Shown: positions 18,643 to 26,080 of the stretch, piece by piece
Layout: each line of letters opens with the position of its first letter
Numbering within the stretch: the first letter of the stretch is position 1
NCBI RefSeq assembly: GCF_016722925.1
Contig: NZ_JAEQNC010000001.1
Coordinates: forward strand, 1 to 64,000
Direction: 5' to 3'
Origin: Phytoamicus setariae
Lineage (GTDB): Bacteria > Pseudomonadota > Alphaproteobacteria > Rhizobiales > Rhizobiaceae
Length of the DNA stretch: 64,000 bases
Notes under the pieces: generated by a model
The model's database searches: none
What the model was told of the DNA's origin: nothing
Seen by the model: only the letters and a program-made list of their open reading frames with translations
Program-made: the position numbers and the translations under genes

Positions 18643-19272
18643 ATGCCGAACGGTAAGACAATTCTCAGGCGCCCGCCAAAGCAGGATAGAAGCCGTGAAA
18701 GAGTTGACGAAATACTTGTCGCGGCAAAGCGCCTGATCGGCGAAAAAGGCGTCGACGCGGTAAAGATGCGGGAAATCGCGGCGCTTGCTGGCGGGCCGAT
18801 TTCGTCAGTCTACCAATACTTTCCAAACAAATCCGCGATCATCGCCACGCTCTACAATAAGTGGGCGCAAGAATTGGCCGATGTGATGAAATCGCAAATG
18901 GCTGGCGTCGAGAACCTGGACGGGTTGATCGATGCGATATCGTCAATTCTGGATTTCTACTACGAGCGGATCGCATCGGATCCCGCTATCCTTGATCTTT
19001 TGAACGCAATTCAGGCCGACAAAGCGCTGCACAATATCGACATTGCAGAAACGAAATTCCATGTGGATCTGCTCTGTAGCGTCGCGCGTACTTGGGTCGA
19101 TACCGAACGCTATGATGCTTTCCGGCGCATTGCCTTCATGATGTTCCAGCTTGCCAACGGCGTTGTGCGGATGGCGCTTGCGGGAGAGCCTGCCGAGGCC
19201 GGCGCCATCCTCGCCGACTACAAAATGGTCATCCAGACGCAACTGAGGGATTTTGTCCGCAAGCCGGACTGA
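18643..19272 (+). CDS. TetR/AcrR-family transcriptional regulator
   Basis: The protein has about 209 residues from the ATG at 18643; an ATG at 18607 or a TTG at 18598 would lengthen it, and the ribosome site does not decide. The N-terminal DNA-binding domain is clear: R-V-D-E-I-L-V-A-A-K-R-L-I-G-E-K-G, then M-R-E-I-A-A-L-A-G-G-P-I-S-S-V-Y-Q-Y-F-P-N-K-S-A. The rest is helical with no known ligand signature. It diverges from the FAD oxidase gene and is the natural candidate to repress that operon, with ligand unknown. It has no other close partner. Confidence 0.88.
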   Translation: MPNGKTILRRPPKQDRSRERVDEILVAAKRLIGEKGVDAVKMREIAALAGGPISSVYQYFPNKSAIIATLYNKWAQELADVMKSQMAGVENLDGLIDAISSILDFYYERIASDPAILDLLNAIQADKALHNIDIAETKFHVDLLCSVARTWVDTERYDAFRRIAFMMFQLANGVVRMALAGEPAEAGAILADYKMVIQTQLRDFVRKPD

Positions 19273-19435
19273 TCGGACCCTTCAGTCAGTCCTCAAGGTT
19301 GGGCTATTTATGTATTTGCGCAAGCGGATGCGATGGTGACGGGTCTCCGATTTCGACGTCTTGGGGAGTGCCGCCAGAATGATCGACTTCATTCTATTTT
19401 GAGGGCACCCTAGTCTCGCTCCGCGGCAAGGCTGC

Positions 19436-19699
19436 TTAGATTGCCTTGCCGTCTCTCAGAGGATTTCGGCGCGCACGCACCAGCAACGAAGCCGCCTCGG
19501 CGGATGACGGGCAATAGAGCGCAAACTCCACATCATCACGACTGATCCCGATATCGAAGAGGAGATAATCAGGATGCGATGCCAGATCCCTGAGTACCTC
19601 ACGGTTGGCGCGGGTCTGACGGTTGCCGGCGAACGCCGAGGACGCGCGCGCAAGCAGGCTCTGGATAATGCCCGCAGACGGAATTGATTCGAACGTCAT
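19436..19699 (-). CDS. DUF1127 small protein (downstream copy)
   Basis: The ATG at 19699 follows an AAGGAGA site and gives an 87-residue protein; the longer upstream frame is not needed. The core R-E-V-L-R-D-L-A-S-H-P-D-Y-L-L-F-D-I-G-I-S-R is the DUF1127 pattern, Arg-rich with an L-x-D-I-G-I/L-x-R turn. The C-terminus reads R-A-R-R-N-P-L-R. DUF1127 proteins in alphaproteobacteria have been tied to RNA turnover and phosphate-related phenotypes. It is a diverged paralogue of the next minus-strand gene (19893-20180), which shares the ending A-R-x-N-P-L-R. An intrinsic terminator between them suggests separate transcripts. Confidence 0.8.
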   Translation of the reverse strand: MTFESIPSAGIIQSLLARASSAFAGNRQTRANREVLRDLASHPDYLLFDIGISRDDVEFALYCPSSAEAASLLVRARRNPLRDGKAI

Positions 19700-19805
19700 G
19701 GTCAGTCTCCTTTGCAGTGCATTGTCTACCGATCCTTGGAAAGGGCGGCAGTATCCGCAGGAACAGACATGGTAGTCGGGGAGGGCTTCCGTGCGCTCCT
19801 GTAGA

Positions 19806-19846
19806 GAAAAAGCCCGGCCGGTTGCTGGGAGGCAACGGGACCGGGC
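19806..19846 (-). terminator. intrinsic terminator after the upstream DUF1127 gene
   Basis: On the minus strand a GC-rich stem (19812-19817 with 19841-19846, with an inner GTTGC/GCAAC stem) is followed by a run of five T. It sits 47 bases after the stop of the 19893-20180 gene and should end that transcript before the second DUF1127 gene. Confidence 0.8.
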
Positions 19847-19892
19847 AAAAAGCAGGGTTGCTTGGCTATTCACCCTGCGGGGAAACTTTGGC

Positions 19893-20180
19893 TCAGAACC
19901 GCTTGATGCCTCTGAGTGGGTTCTGTCGCGCCGAGACCAGCGAGCGAGAGGGATCGCTGGTCAGCGGCGACAGCAACGCAACTTCAACATCCGAACGTTT
20001 CAGGCCGATGTCGGCAAGCTGCGCGTCATCGAATTCACGCATATTCAACACCGCGCGACGGCCTCTGACGGCACGAGCCAGGCTCAGTAGCGTACGTAAC
20101 GCCGCCGACAATCCAAAATCAAAAACTCTTTCTTCTCTGCCCGCAGTTGCGCAAACGGGCGCGTGTTCCAGCGTAGACAT
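19893..20180 (-). CDS. DUF1127 small protein (LysR-adjacent copy)
   Basis: This 95-residue protein starts from the ATG at 20180, 5 bases after a GGAGAAAA-type site. The C-terminal half is DUF1127: V-L-N-M-R-E-F-D-D-A-Q-L-A-D-I-G-L-K-R-S-D-V-E. The N-terminal part is helical and Arg/Ala-rich (A-L-R-T-L-L-S-L-A-R-A-V-R-G-R-R). In Brucella the LysR regulator VtlR activates small DUF1127 genes, and this gene diverges from an LsrB/VtlR-like LysR gene across about 125 bases, so such control is plausible here (inference). It ends in a clear intrinsic terminator. Confidence 0.83.
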   Translation of the reverse strand: MSTLEHAPVCATAGREERVFDFGLSAALRTLLSLARAVRGRRAVLNMREFDDAQLADIGLKRSDVEVALLSPLTSDPSRSLVSARQNPLRGIKRF

Positions 20181-20305
20181 CGATTTTCTCCTCGGACGCC
20201 GCCAACGCGACGCATTTGATGCTCGCAATATCGAAAATTACTATTGATCAGTCCAACGAATGTTTCTAATCATTATCATCAAACTCTCTTATGGGTGCTA
20301 GAGCC

Positions 20306-21256
20306 ATGACCGCGCCGCTGGATATCGATCAGTTGCAGACCTTCGTCGCGATTGCCGACGCAGGCAGTTTCACCAAGGCGGCCGACCGCGTTTTCAAGAC
20401 GCAGTCGGCGGTCTCGATGCAGATGCGCCGTCTTGAGGAGCGCATTCGCAAGCCGTTGTTCGTCAAGGATGGCCGTGGTAACCGGTTGACGCCCGAAGGC
20501 GAAAAGCTCCTGAACTACGCGCGCCGGATGCTGCGGCTCAACAACGAAGCTGTAGCTGCCTTCGATGACAACCGTCTCGAGGGCACGCTGCGCATCGGCA
20601 CGCCGGACGATTATGCCGATCGCTACATGCCGGAAATCATTCAACGGTTCGCGCGCTCGCATCCGAATGTCGAACTCTATATCGTCTGCGAACCTTCGGT
20701 GGATCTTGCCGAGAAGATGAGCCGTGGCGAACTCGACATCGCGCTTGTGACCCACAATCCGCTCGAACGCGAATCCGAGGTGGTGCGCACCGAACCGCTT
20801 TGCTGGGTGATGTCGGCCAATCACCCATTGCCGGAAAATGCGCCGGTACCGCTTGCCGTGGGACGCCGCGACTGTCAGTGGCGGCGGCTCGCCTGCGCCT
20901 CGCTCGATGCCGTCGGGCGCGAATACCAGATCCTGTTTACCAGTTGGTCGTCCACGGTCGTGGCCTCTGCCGTGCTCGCCGGCATGGCGGTCTCGGTACT
21001 GCCTGAATCGGCTCTGCGCACCGGCATGAAGGTGCTCGGCCAGCCGGATGGCTTTCCGCCGCTTGCGCCCGTGCAAATCGGCATCATGAAGCGGCCGGGC
21101 CTTTCGACGTCGCTGACCAACGCGATTACGGCCCATATCAGCGCCTGCCTGGACAACATCACGCCCGCCAATGTCGATGATGAACTTGATCGCGACGTCA
21201 AGATGTGGCCGCGCCTGCCGCGCCTCAAGGCCGGCCATATGCTGCCGGGCTGGTAG
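20306..21256 (+). CDS. LysR-family regulator, LsrB/VtlR-like
   Basis: This is a 316-residue LysR regulator. The start at 20306 gives M-T-A-P-L-D-I-D-Q-L-Q-T-F, the expected N-terminus; an in-frame ATG at 20291 is possible. The helix-turn-helix reads S-F-T-K-A-A-D-R-V-F-K-T-Q-S-A-V-S-M-Q-M-R-R-L-E. The co-inducer domain includes G-T-P-D-D-Y-A-D-R-Y and Cys residues in the effector domain (C-E-P, L-C-W, D-C-Q-W). This resembles rhizobial LsrB and Brucella VtlR, which control redox responses, surface polysaccharide and AbcR small RNAs; the assignment is from remembered similarity. It diverges from a DUF1127 gene and ends in a strong terminator. Confidence 0.82.
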   Translation: MTAPLDIDQLQTFVAIADAGSFTKAADRVFKTQSAVSMQMRRLEERIRKPLFVKDGRGNRLTPEGEKLLNYARRMLRLNNEAVAAFDDNRLEGTLRIGTPDDYADRYMPEIIQRFARSHPNVELYIVCEPSVDLAEKMSRGELDIALVTHNPLERESEVVRTEPLCWVMSANHPLPENAPVPLAVGRRDCQWRRLACASLDAVGREYQILFTSWSSTVVASAVLAGMAVSVLPESALRTGMKVLGQPDGFPPLAPVQIGIMKRPGLSTSLTNAITAHISACLDNITPANVDDELDRDVKMWPRLPRLKAGHMLPGW

Positions 21257-21321
21257 CCGCTTTTGGACTGTCATTAAGCCGCAATCGGCATGACAATCTT
21301 CTGGATGCAATCTAACATGTC

Positions 21322-21349
21322 AGCGGGTCGGTAAGGCCCGCTTTTTTTC
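21322..21349 (+). terminator. intrinsic terminator of the LysR gene
   Basis: A 6-base-pair GC-rich stem (21322-21327 with 21337-21342) with a 9-base loop is followed by seven T. It lies about 65 bases after the LysR stop and just before the CocE-family gene. Confidence 0.85.
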
Positions 21350-21378
21350 TGCATGCCAATTTCCAGAAGGCGCCTGAT

Positions 21379-23373
21379 ATGACCGACCGTTCGTTCACCA
21401 CAATCGAAAACCAGTGGATCACGCTCAAGGACGGCACCCGGCTCGCCGCGCGGATCTGGATGCCGGACAACGCCGAGAACGATCCCGTCCCAGCCGTGTT
21501 CGAATTCCTGCCCTACAGGAAGCGGGATGGGACCTGCGCACGCGATGAATCCACCTATCCGGCTTTTGCGGCAGCCGGCATCGCCGGCGTTCGCGTCGAT
21601 ATCCGGGGCTCCGGAGAATCCGATGGTGTCATCGATGGCGAATACACGCCGCTGGAGCTGGCAAATGCCTGTGAACTGATCGAATGGATCGCCGCACAGA
21701 AGTGGTCGAACGGTTCGGTCGGCATGATGGGTATCTCCTGGGGCGGCTTCAACTGCTTGCAGGTCGCAGCCTTGCGCCCGACCGCGCTCAAGGCGGTGAT
21801 TTCCATCGCCTCCACGGTCGATCGCTACAACGACGATATCCACTACAAGAACGGCACCCATCTTTCGGCACAGCTTTCCTGGGCGGCAACCATGCTCGCC
21901 TATCAGTCGCGCTCGCCCGATCCGGAGCTGACCGGCAACCGCTGGAAGGACATGTGGATGGAGCGGTTGGAGGCCGAGCCGTTTTTCCTGGAAGAATGGC
22001 TCCAGCACCAGCGTCGCGACGATTTCTGGAAGCACGGATCCATCGGGGATAATTTCGGAGATGTCGAGATCCCGGCGCTGGTGATCGCCGGCTGGGCAGA
22101 CGGCTATCGCAACACGCCGCTGAAGGCTGTTGAGGGTCTCGGCCCGAAATCCAAGGCTATCATCGGCCCGTGGGTGCATAAGTACCCGCACTTCGCCTGG
22201 CCCAAACCCCGCGCGGACTTTCTTGGCGAGGCGATCCGCTGGTGGAACCGTTGGCTGCGCGGTGAGGAGAATGGCGCCGAAAGCCTGCCGCAGGTGCGCG
22301 CCTATATCATGGACGCAATCAAGCCGGCTGCGCGTCGCGATTTCGACCCCGGTTTCTGGATCGCCAAGGACCGCTGGACCAGCCCGGAAAAGCAACATTT
22401 CCATGTCAATGCGGATGGGGCCTTGGCAAGCGGTGCGGGCAGGGGGGTAGGGGGCGAAGCGTTTCTGCGTTCACCTCTCGATACCGGCACATCATCAGGC
22501 GAATTCTTCACCCTCAAGCCCGATGCCGAAATGGCGGTCGATCAGCGCGGTGACGACGCCGGCTCGTTGGTTTTCGAAACCGCGGAACTCACCGGGGATC
22601 TGGACTGCCTGGGCATGCCAGTGGTCAGGCTGACACTCTCCTGCCAAGCGGAGCTTGCCAATCTGTGTGCCCGCATCGTCGATGTCCATCCCGATGGTTC
22701 TGCCCAACGTGTTTCCTTCGGCGTGCTCAATCTGGCGCACAGGAACTCGAACGAGCATCCTGAACCGCTGGTGCCCGGCCGAAAGACAGAGATTACCCTC
22801 GTGCTCGATGCCTGCGGTTACCGCTTTGCCAAGGGCCACAAGATCCGCCTGTCGCTTTCCACCTCCTATTGGCCGATGATCCTGCCGCCACCCACCGATG
22901 CCGGCGTTACCATCGATGTTGCCTCGATCGATGTCGCGCTGCCGAAACTCGGAACTGCCGAACGGATCGCGATGAAGGAGCCTGAAAATCCCTCGCCGCT
23001 GCCAACCTATATCGAGCATCACGCCGGCGCGACGCGCCGTGCCGTCACGCGTGAGTTGTCTCACGCGCGTACGGACTATCTCATCCACGAAGACACCGGC
23101 CTTCACGAACATCCGCAAACCGGGCTGTCCACCCGTCAGCTCCGCGAGGAACTCTGGTCCATATCTGACAACGATCCCACATCCATGACCGGCCGCTCGG
23201 TCTGGACCTGTGACATGTCGCGCCCCGGTTGGTCCGTTCGCACCGTGTCGATGGCTAAAATATCCTGCACGAAGACGGATTGGGTGCTGAGCGCGAGCGT
23301 CCTGGCCTACGAAGGCCACGACCAGATCTTCGAGAAGACCTGGGAGAAGAGTGTCCCGCGCGATATGATGTAG
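21379..23373 (+). CDS. CocE/NonD-family hydrolase (X-Pro dipeptidyl-peptidase fold)
   Basis: The 664-residue protein belongs to the S15/CocE alpha/beta hydrolases that cleave esters or amides. The nucleophile elbow G-I-S-W-G-G-F carries the catalytic Ser near residue 120. D-I-R-G-S-G-E-S-D-G is the conserved strand-turn before it, and G-W-A-D-G-Y and W-V-H-K-Y-P-H-F carry the likely Asp and His. The C-terminal jelly-roll domain (about 340-560) includes D-C-L-G-M-P-V-V-R-L and H-K-I-R-L-S-L-S-T-S-Y-W-P. The last 110 residues extend beyond the usual CocE length. There is no signal peptide. The substrate is unknown. It is transcribed alone after a terminator; its stop is one base from the convergent ACT gene's stop. 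Confidence 0.85.
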   Translation: MTDRSFTTIENQWITLKDGTRLAARIWMPDNAENDPVPAVFEFLPYRKRDGTCARDESTYPAFAAAGIAGVRVDIRGSGESDGVIDGEYTPLELANACELIEWIAAQKWSNGSVGMMGISWGGFNCLQVAALRPTALKAVISIASTVDRYNDDIHYKNGTHLSAQLSWAATMLAYQSRSPDPELTGNRWKDMWMERLEAEPFFLEEWLQHQRRDDFWKHGSIGDNFGDVEIPALVIAGWADGYRNTPLKAVEGLGPKSKAIIGPWVHKYPHFAWPKPRADFLGEAIRWWNRWLRGEENGAESLPQVRAYIMDAIKPAARRDFDPGFWIAKDRWTSPEKQHFHVNADGALASGAGRGVGGEAFLRSPLDTGTSSGEFFTLKPDAEMAVDQRGDDAGSLVFETAELTGDLDCLGMPVVRLTLSCQAELANLCARIVDVHPDGSAQRVSFGVLNLAHRNSNEHPEPLVPGRKTEITLVLDACGYRFAKGHKIRLSLSTSYWPMILPPPTDAGVTIDVASIDVALPKLGTAERIAMKEPENPSPLPTYIEHHAGATRRAVTRELSHARTDYLIHEDTGLHEHPQTGLSTRQLREELWSISDNDPTSMTGRSVWTCDMSRPGWSVRTVSMAKISCTKTDWVLSASVLAYEGHDQIFEKTWEKSVPRDMM

Positions 23374-23374
23374 C

Positions 23375-23785
23375 TCAGGCGCCAGCGCTGCTTCGGCTTA
23401 ATTCTCGCAGCGCCTCGACGGCTCTGACGGCATCGGACGAAGGAACAAAAATGTGGTCGTGGTAGTACGCCGCGACCACATTGGCGCTGATGTCGTGCCG
23501 GGCCAGTTCCGCCGAGATAGCAGCTGTCAGTCCAACCGCTTCCAGCGACGAATGCACGGTCAGGGAGATCTGGCGCATCGGCAGGCTCTTCGGATAGTCC
23601 AGACTCTTGGCGGACTCAGCATCGACAATAGCCGTGCGGCCTTCCTTCTCCGCAAACAGCCCGAGAGGCTCGATGTGTGGCGCTAGGTTGCGCCCAGCAG
23701 GCAACGCGCAGAATACGAACTCGCCCGGCTGTAATTCCGGCTCCATGCTGGTAAGTAGTTGTGCAATGTGAGTGATGCCGGTCAT
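23375..23785 (-). CDS. ACT-domain protein (COG3602-like)
   Basis: The start at 23785 (GAGAG site upstream) gives 136 residues. Two ACT-like halves are visible. The first has E-F-V-F-C-A-L-P and the second has I-S-L-T-V-H-S-S-L-E-A-V-G-L-T-A-A-I-S followed by Y-H-D-H-I-F-V-P. Proteins of this type are assumed to bind amino acids, and their role is not established. Longer in-frame starts run into the promoter of the toxin-antitoxin pair. It converges on the CocE-family gene with one base between the stops. Confidence 0.75.
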   Translation of the reverse strand: MTGITHIAQLLTSMEPELQPGEFVFCALPAGRNLAPHIEPLGLFAEKEGRTAIVDAESAKSLDYPKSLPMRQISLTVHSSLEAVGLTAAISAELARHDISANVVAAYYHDHIFVPSSDAVRAVEALRELSRSSAGA

Positions 23786-23870
23786 ACAACTCTCTTGATG
23801 ATCAATGAAGGACTGTTGCGTTGAAAGCGTGTTGGCTGATATTATCCTATCCGGTAACAAGGTTGCGGTC

Positions 23871-24104
23871 ATGTCTCAGACTTTGAGAGTCGAAAATGTG
23901 GATGATGAAATCGTCAAAAAACTTTCGGATCGCGCAGTAAGGCACGGCCGGACGATCGAAGCAGAGCATCGTGCCATTCTCATGCAGGCTCTTGACGCCA
24001 AGCTGTCGTTTGAAGAGCTGGCCGGCAAAATGCGGGAGATGCTCGAAGGTCGTCACCATACCCAATCCGAAATCTTGATGCTTGAGGGTCGTGACGACCG
24101 GTGA
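23871..24104 (+). CDS. FitA/VapB-type antitoxin (ribbon-helix-helix)
   Basis: This is a 77-residue protein from the ATG at 23871. The N-terminal phrase L-R-V-E-N-V-D-D-E-I-V-K-K-L-S-D-R-A and G-R-T-I-E-A-E-H-R-A-I-L form the ribbon-helix-helix fold of FitA-like antitoxins, which bind DNA as dimers and wrap the toxin with their C-terminus. It overlaps the toxin gene by 4 bases (GTGA). A short GATA-T-TATC palindrome at 23838-23846 lies 25 bases upstream and may be part of its operator, but this is weak. An upstream in-frame start (23805) lacks a ribosome site. Confidence 0.87.
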   Translation: MSQTLRVENVDDEIVKKLSDRAVRHGRTIEAEHRAILMQALDAKLSFEELAGKMREMLEGRHHTQSEILMLEGRDDR

Positions 24105-24532
24105 GCGATCTCATCATCATTGATTCAAGTGTCGCCATAAAATGGGTTGTGCCGGAGATTGGCAGTAAAGAGGCATTGGCGCTCAGGCTGAAATACGATC
24201 TCTGCGCACCCGAGCTGATCATTCCAGAAATTGCCAACATACTCTGGAAGAAATTCCAGAGAGGCGAACTCTCCGCCGCAGAAGCGGGATTGGCTGCCGA
24301 ACTGCTGGCAAATTCGGGTATCTCATATGCTTCCATGCGCGGTCTACTGGAAAAAGCCACCGATTTTGCTTTAGCGCTTGGCCATCCTGCTTATGACTGT
24401 GTGTATCTTGCGGCAGCTCTCGAAGCCAATTGCCCTTTTGTCACGGCAGACGCTCGACTGATACGCAAGCCTCAACAACAGCAATTTGCTGCCGTGAAGT
24501 GCTACGATCTGCTTGCAATGCCGGCCTTGTGA
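24101..24532 (+). CDS. VapC/FitB-type PIN-domain toxin
   Basis: This is a 143-residue PIN ribonuclease starting at GTG, overlapping the antitoxin stop. The acidic active-site residues are present: Asp in I-I-D-S-S (residue 8), Glu in I-P-E-I-A-N (about 46), Asp in A-Y-D-C-V-Y (about 97) and Asp in V-T-A-D-A-R. Such toxins usually cut tRNA or rRNA when released from the antitoxin. All catalytic positions are intact, so it appears functional. The next gene is 48 bases downstream on the same strand. Confidence 0.88.
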   Translation: MSDLIIIDSSVAIKWVVPEIGSKEALALRLKYDLCAPELIIPEIANILWKKFQRGELSAAEAGLAAELLANSGISYASMRGLLEKATDFALALGHPAYDCVYLAAALEANCPFVTADARLIRKPQQQQFAAVKCYDLLAMPAL

Positions 24533-24580
24533 ACGTCATATCCCCTTGCCAAATCTGCGATCCCTGTCATAACCCCTCAC

Positions 24581-25282
24581 ATGAACGACAAAACAGACCT
24601 TCCGAGCAAAAGCGACTTCTCACATGTGAGCGAGTGGGTCTTCGACCTCGACAACACGCTTTATCCGCACCACATCGATCTTTTCGCGCAGATCGACAGG
24701 AACATGACGGCCTATGTCGCTGATCTGCTCGACCTTGGGCCCGAGGATGCGCGCAAGCTGCAGAAGCAATATTACCACGACCACGGCACGACGTTGCGCG
24801 GCCTGATGCATCATCACAACATCGATCCGGCCGGCTTTCTCGATGCCGCCCACAAGATTGACTACTCGCCGTTGCCGGTCGATGAAAGCCTTAGCGCCGT
24901 CATCAAGGCTCTGCCGGGCCGCAAGTTCATTTTTACCAATGGCACCGTCAAGCACGCGGAAGCTGCGGCAAAGGCCCTCGGTATTCTCGATCATTTTGAG
25001 GATATCTTCGACATCGTTGCAGCCGACTACGTTCCCAAGCCGGCGGGCCAGACCTATGACAAGTTCGCAAGCCTTCATCGTGTGACCACCAACAAGGCCG
25101 CGATGTTCGAGGATCTTCCGCGCAACCTGATCGCGCCGAAGCTGCTTGGCATGAAAACCGTCCTGATCGTTCCCTCTGTCGTCGACCAACCGCTGGAGCG
25201 TTGGGAAATCGCCGACGACAATGACGAGCATATCGACTACGTCACCAGCGATCTGACCGGCTTCCTGAAGGCCATTCTCTGA
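24581..25282 (+). CDS. HAD-family pyrimidine 5'-nucleotidase
   Basis: The 233-residue protein shows HAD motif I as W-V-F-D-L-D-N-T-L-Y-P, which matches the SDT1/PHM8 pyrimidine nucleotidase subfamily. Motif II is I-F-T-N-G-T, and motif III/IV residues include K-P in Y-V-P-K-P and F-E-D-L-P-R-N. It should dephosphorylate UMP, CMP or similar nucleotides in the cytosol, releasing nucleosides. The start codon has a weak ribosome site, but the family N-terminus supports it. An unusual long inverted repeat begins 8 bases after its stop. Confidence 0.85.
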   Translation: MNDKTDLPSKSDFSHVSEWVFDLDNTLYPHHIDLFAQIDRNMTAYVADLLDLGPEDARKLQKQYYHDHGTTLRGLMHHHNIDPAGFLDAAHKIDYSPLPVDESLSAVIKALPGRKFIFTNGTVKHAEAAAKALGILDHFEDIFDIVAADYVPKPAGQTYDKFASLHRVTTNKAAMFEDLPRNLIAPKLLGMKTVLIVPSVVDQPLERWEIADDNDEHIDYVTSDLTGFLKAIL

Positions 25283-25290
25283 TTTTTCTC

Positions 25291-25360
25291 GGCGGTTCCA
25301 AGATTATCCGTGTTGGCCCAGCGATTTTGGGCCAACACGGATAATCTGAGATGAACCGCC
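25291..25360. repeat. 70-base near-perfect inverted repeat
   Basis: Perfect 20-base arms (25301-25320 with 25328-25347) surround a 7-base loop. The flanks pair again: GGCGGTTC at 25291-25298 with GAACCGCC at 25353-25360. Together they make a two-tier stem that spans the whole 70 bases. No T-run follows on either strand, so it is not a standard terminator. Length and symmetry resemble a mobile palindromic element or a structured RNA. Confidence 0.75.
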
Positions 25361-25524
25361 CATTCAGCCTGTATTCAGCCGTAATCCCTATAACCGTTCT
25401 CAACTTTGGCGAACGGCAGACTGGTTGCGTGCATCGAGTGCCCCGATCGCCCAGAGGAAGCAAAAAAGCGCGTAACGGTCGCGCTAGCCATCACCTTGAG
25501 AAATCAAGTGAAAGGTCCTCAGGA

Positions 25525-26022
25525 ATGAAAATGAAGTCTCTTATCATTGCCGCCATCGCCTCGGTTGTCGCGGTGACTGCAGCAGCGCCCACATTCGCAG
25601 CCAACGATCCATCCAAAGGTGATCCGGCCAAGAAGGAAAAGCGTATCCATCGCATGGTCAAGCGTGCTGATCTCAACGGTGACAAGCGCATATCGCCGGC
25701 CGAACTCGTGCAGGCGCTGGAACGCAGCTTTGCAGTCCTCGACACGAACCGCGATGGCGTCCTCAGCCAATCCGAGTTGGCTGGACGCAAGGCGGCCTAC
25801 AAAGCCTATAGGGTGCAGGTCAAGGCAGAGCGCAATGCAGGCAACAAAATCGCGGGCGTCGTCCGCTTGCCCAAGGCTGTCGGCAAGCATTTTGCCAAGG
25901 TCGATGCCAATGGTGACGGTGCGATCTCGAAGAGCGAGTTGAAGCATGTCGCTGAGCGTGTCTTCAAGCGCCGGGATCACAACAAGGACGGTTACATATC
26001 CGCAGCGGATTTCAACGTTTGA
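25525..26022 (+). CDS. secreted four-EF-hand calcium-binding protein
   Basis: The ATG at 25525, with AAAGG and AGGA upstream, gives 165 residues. Residues 1-25 are a Sec signal peptide (I-I-A-A-I-A-S-V-V-A-V-T-A-A-A-P-T-F-A-A). Four canonical EF-hand loops follow: D-L-N-G-D-K-R-I-S, D-T-N-R-D-G-V-L-S, D-A-N-G-D-G-A-I-S and D-H-N-K-D-G-Y-I-S, arranged as two pairs. It should bind calcium in the periplasm or outside the cell. Rhizobial relatives include the calsymin-type EF-hand proteins, but this one is much smaller, so that link is only thematic. A terminator ends the gene and overlaps the convergent LOG gene. Confidence 0.87.
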   Translation: MKMKSLIIAAIASVVAVTAAAPTFAANDPSKGDPAKKEKRIHRMVKRADLNGDKRISPAELVQALERSFAVLDTNRDGVLSQSELAGRKAAYKAYRVQVKAERNAGNKIAGVVRLPKAVGKHFAKVDANGDGAISKSELKHVAERVFKRRDHNKDGYISAADFNV

Positions 26023-26049
26023 GTATATGAAATCCACGCGTGGATGACG

Positions 26050-26080
26050 GCGGCCCGTGTCTCACGGGCCGCTTGTTTTT
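26050..26080 (+). terminator. intrinsic terminator of the EF-hand gene
   Basis: A perfect 10-base-pair stem (26050-26059 with 26063-26072) with a 3-base loop is followed by TTGTTTTT. The 3' arm and T-run lie inside the last codons of the convergent LOG-family gene, whose stop is at 26062-26064. Confidence 0.85.

Noticed and set aside
20181-20305. LysR T-N11-A box between LysR and DUF1127 genes
   Set aside because: Several T-N11-A matches exist, as expected by chance in A/T-rich DNA, and none is clearly symmetric, so I did not list an operator.
20279-21310. 343-residue minus-strand frame opposite the LysR gene
   Set aside because: The plus strand encodes a clear helix-turn-helix regulator. 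The antisense frame begins in the terminator region.
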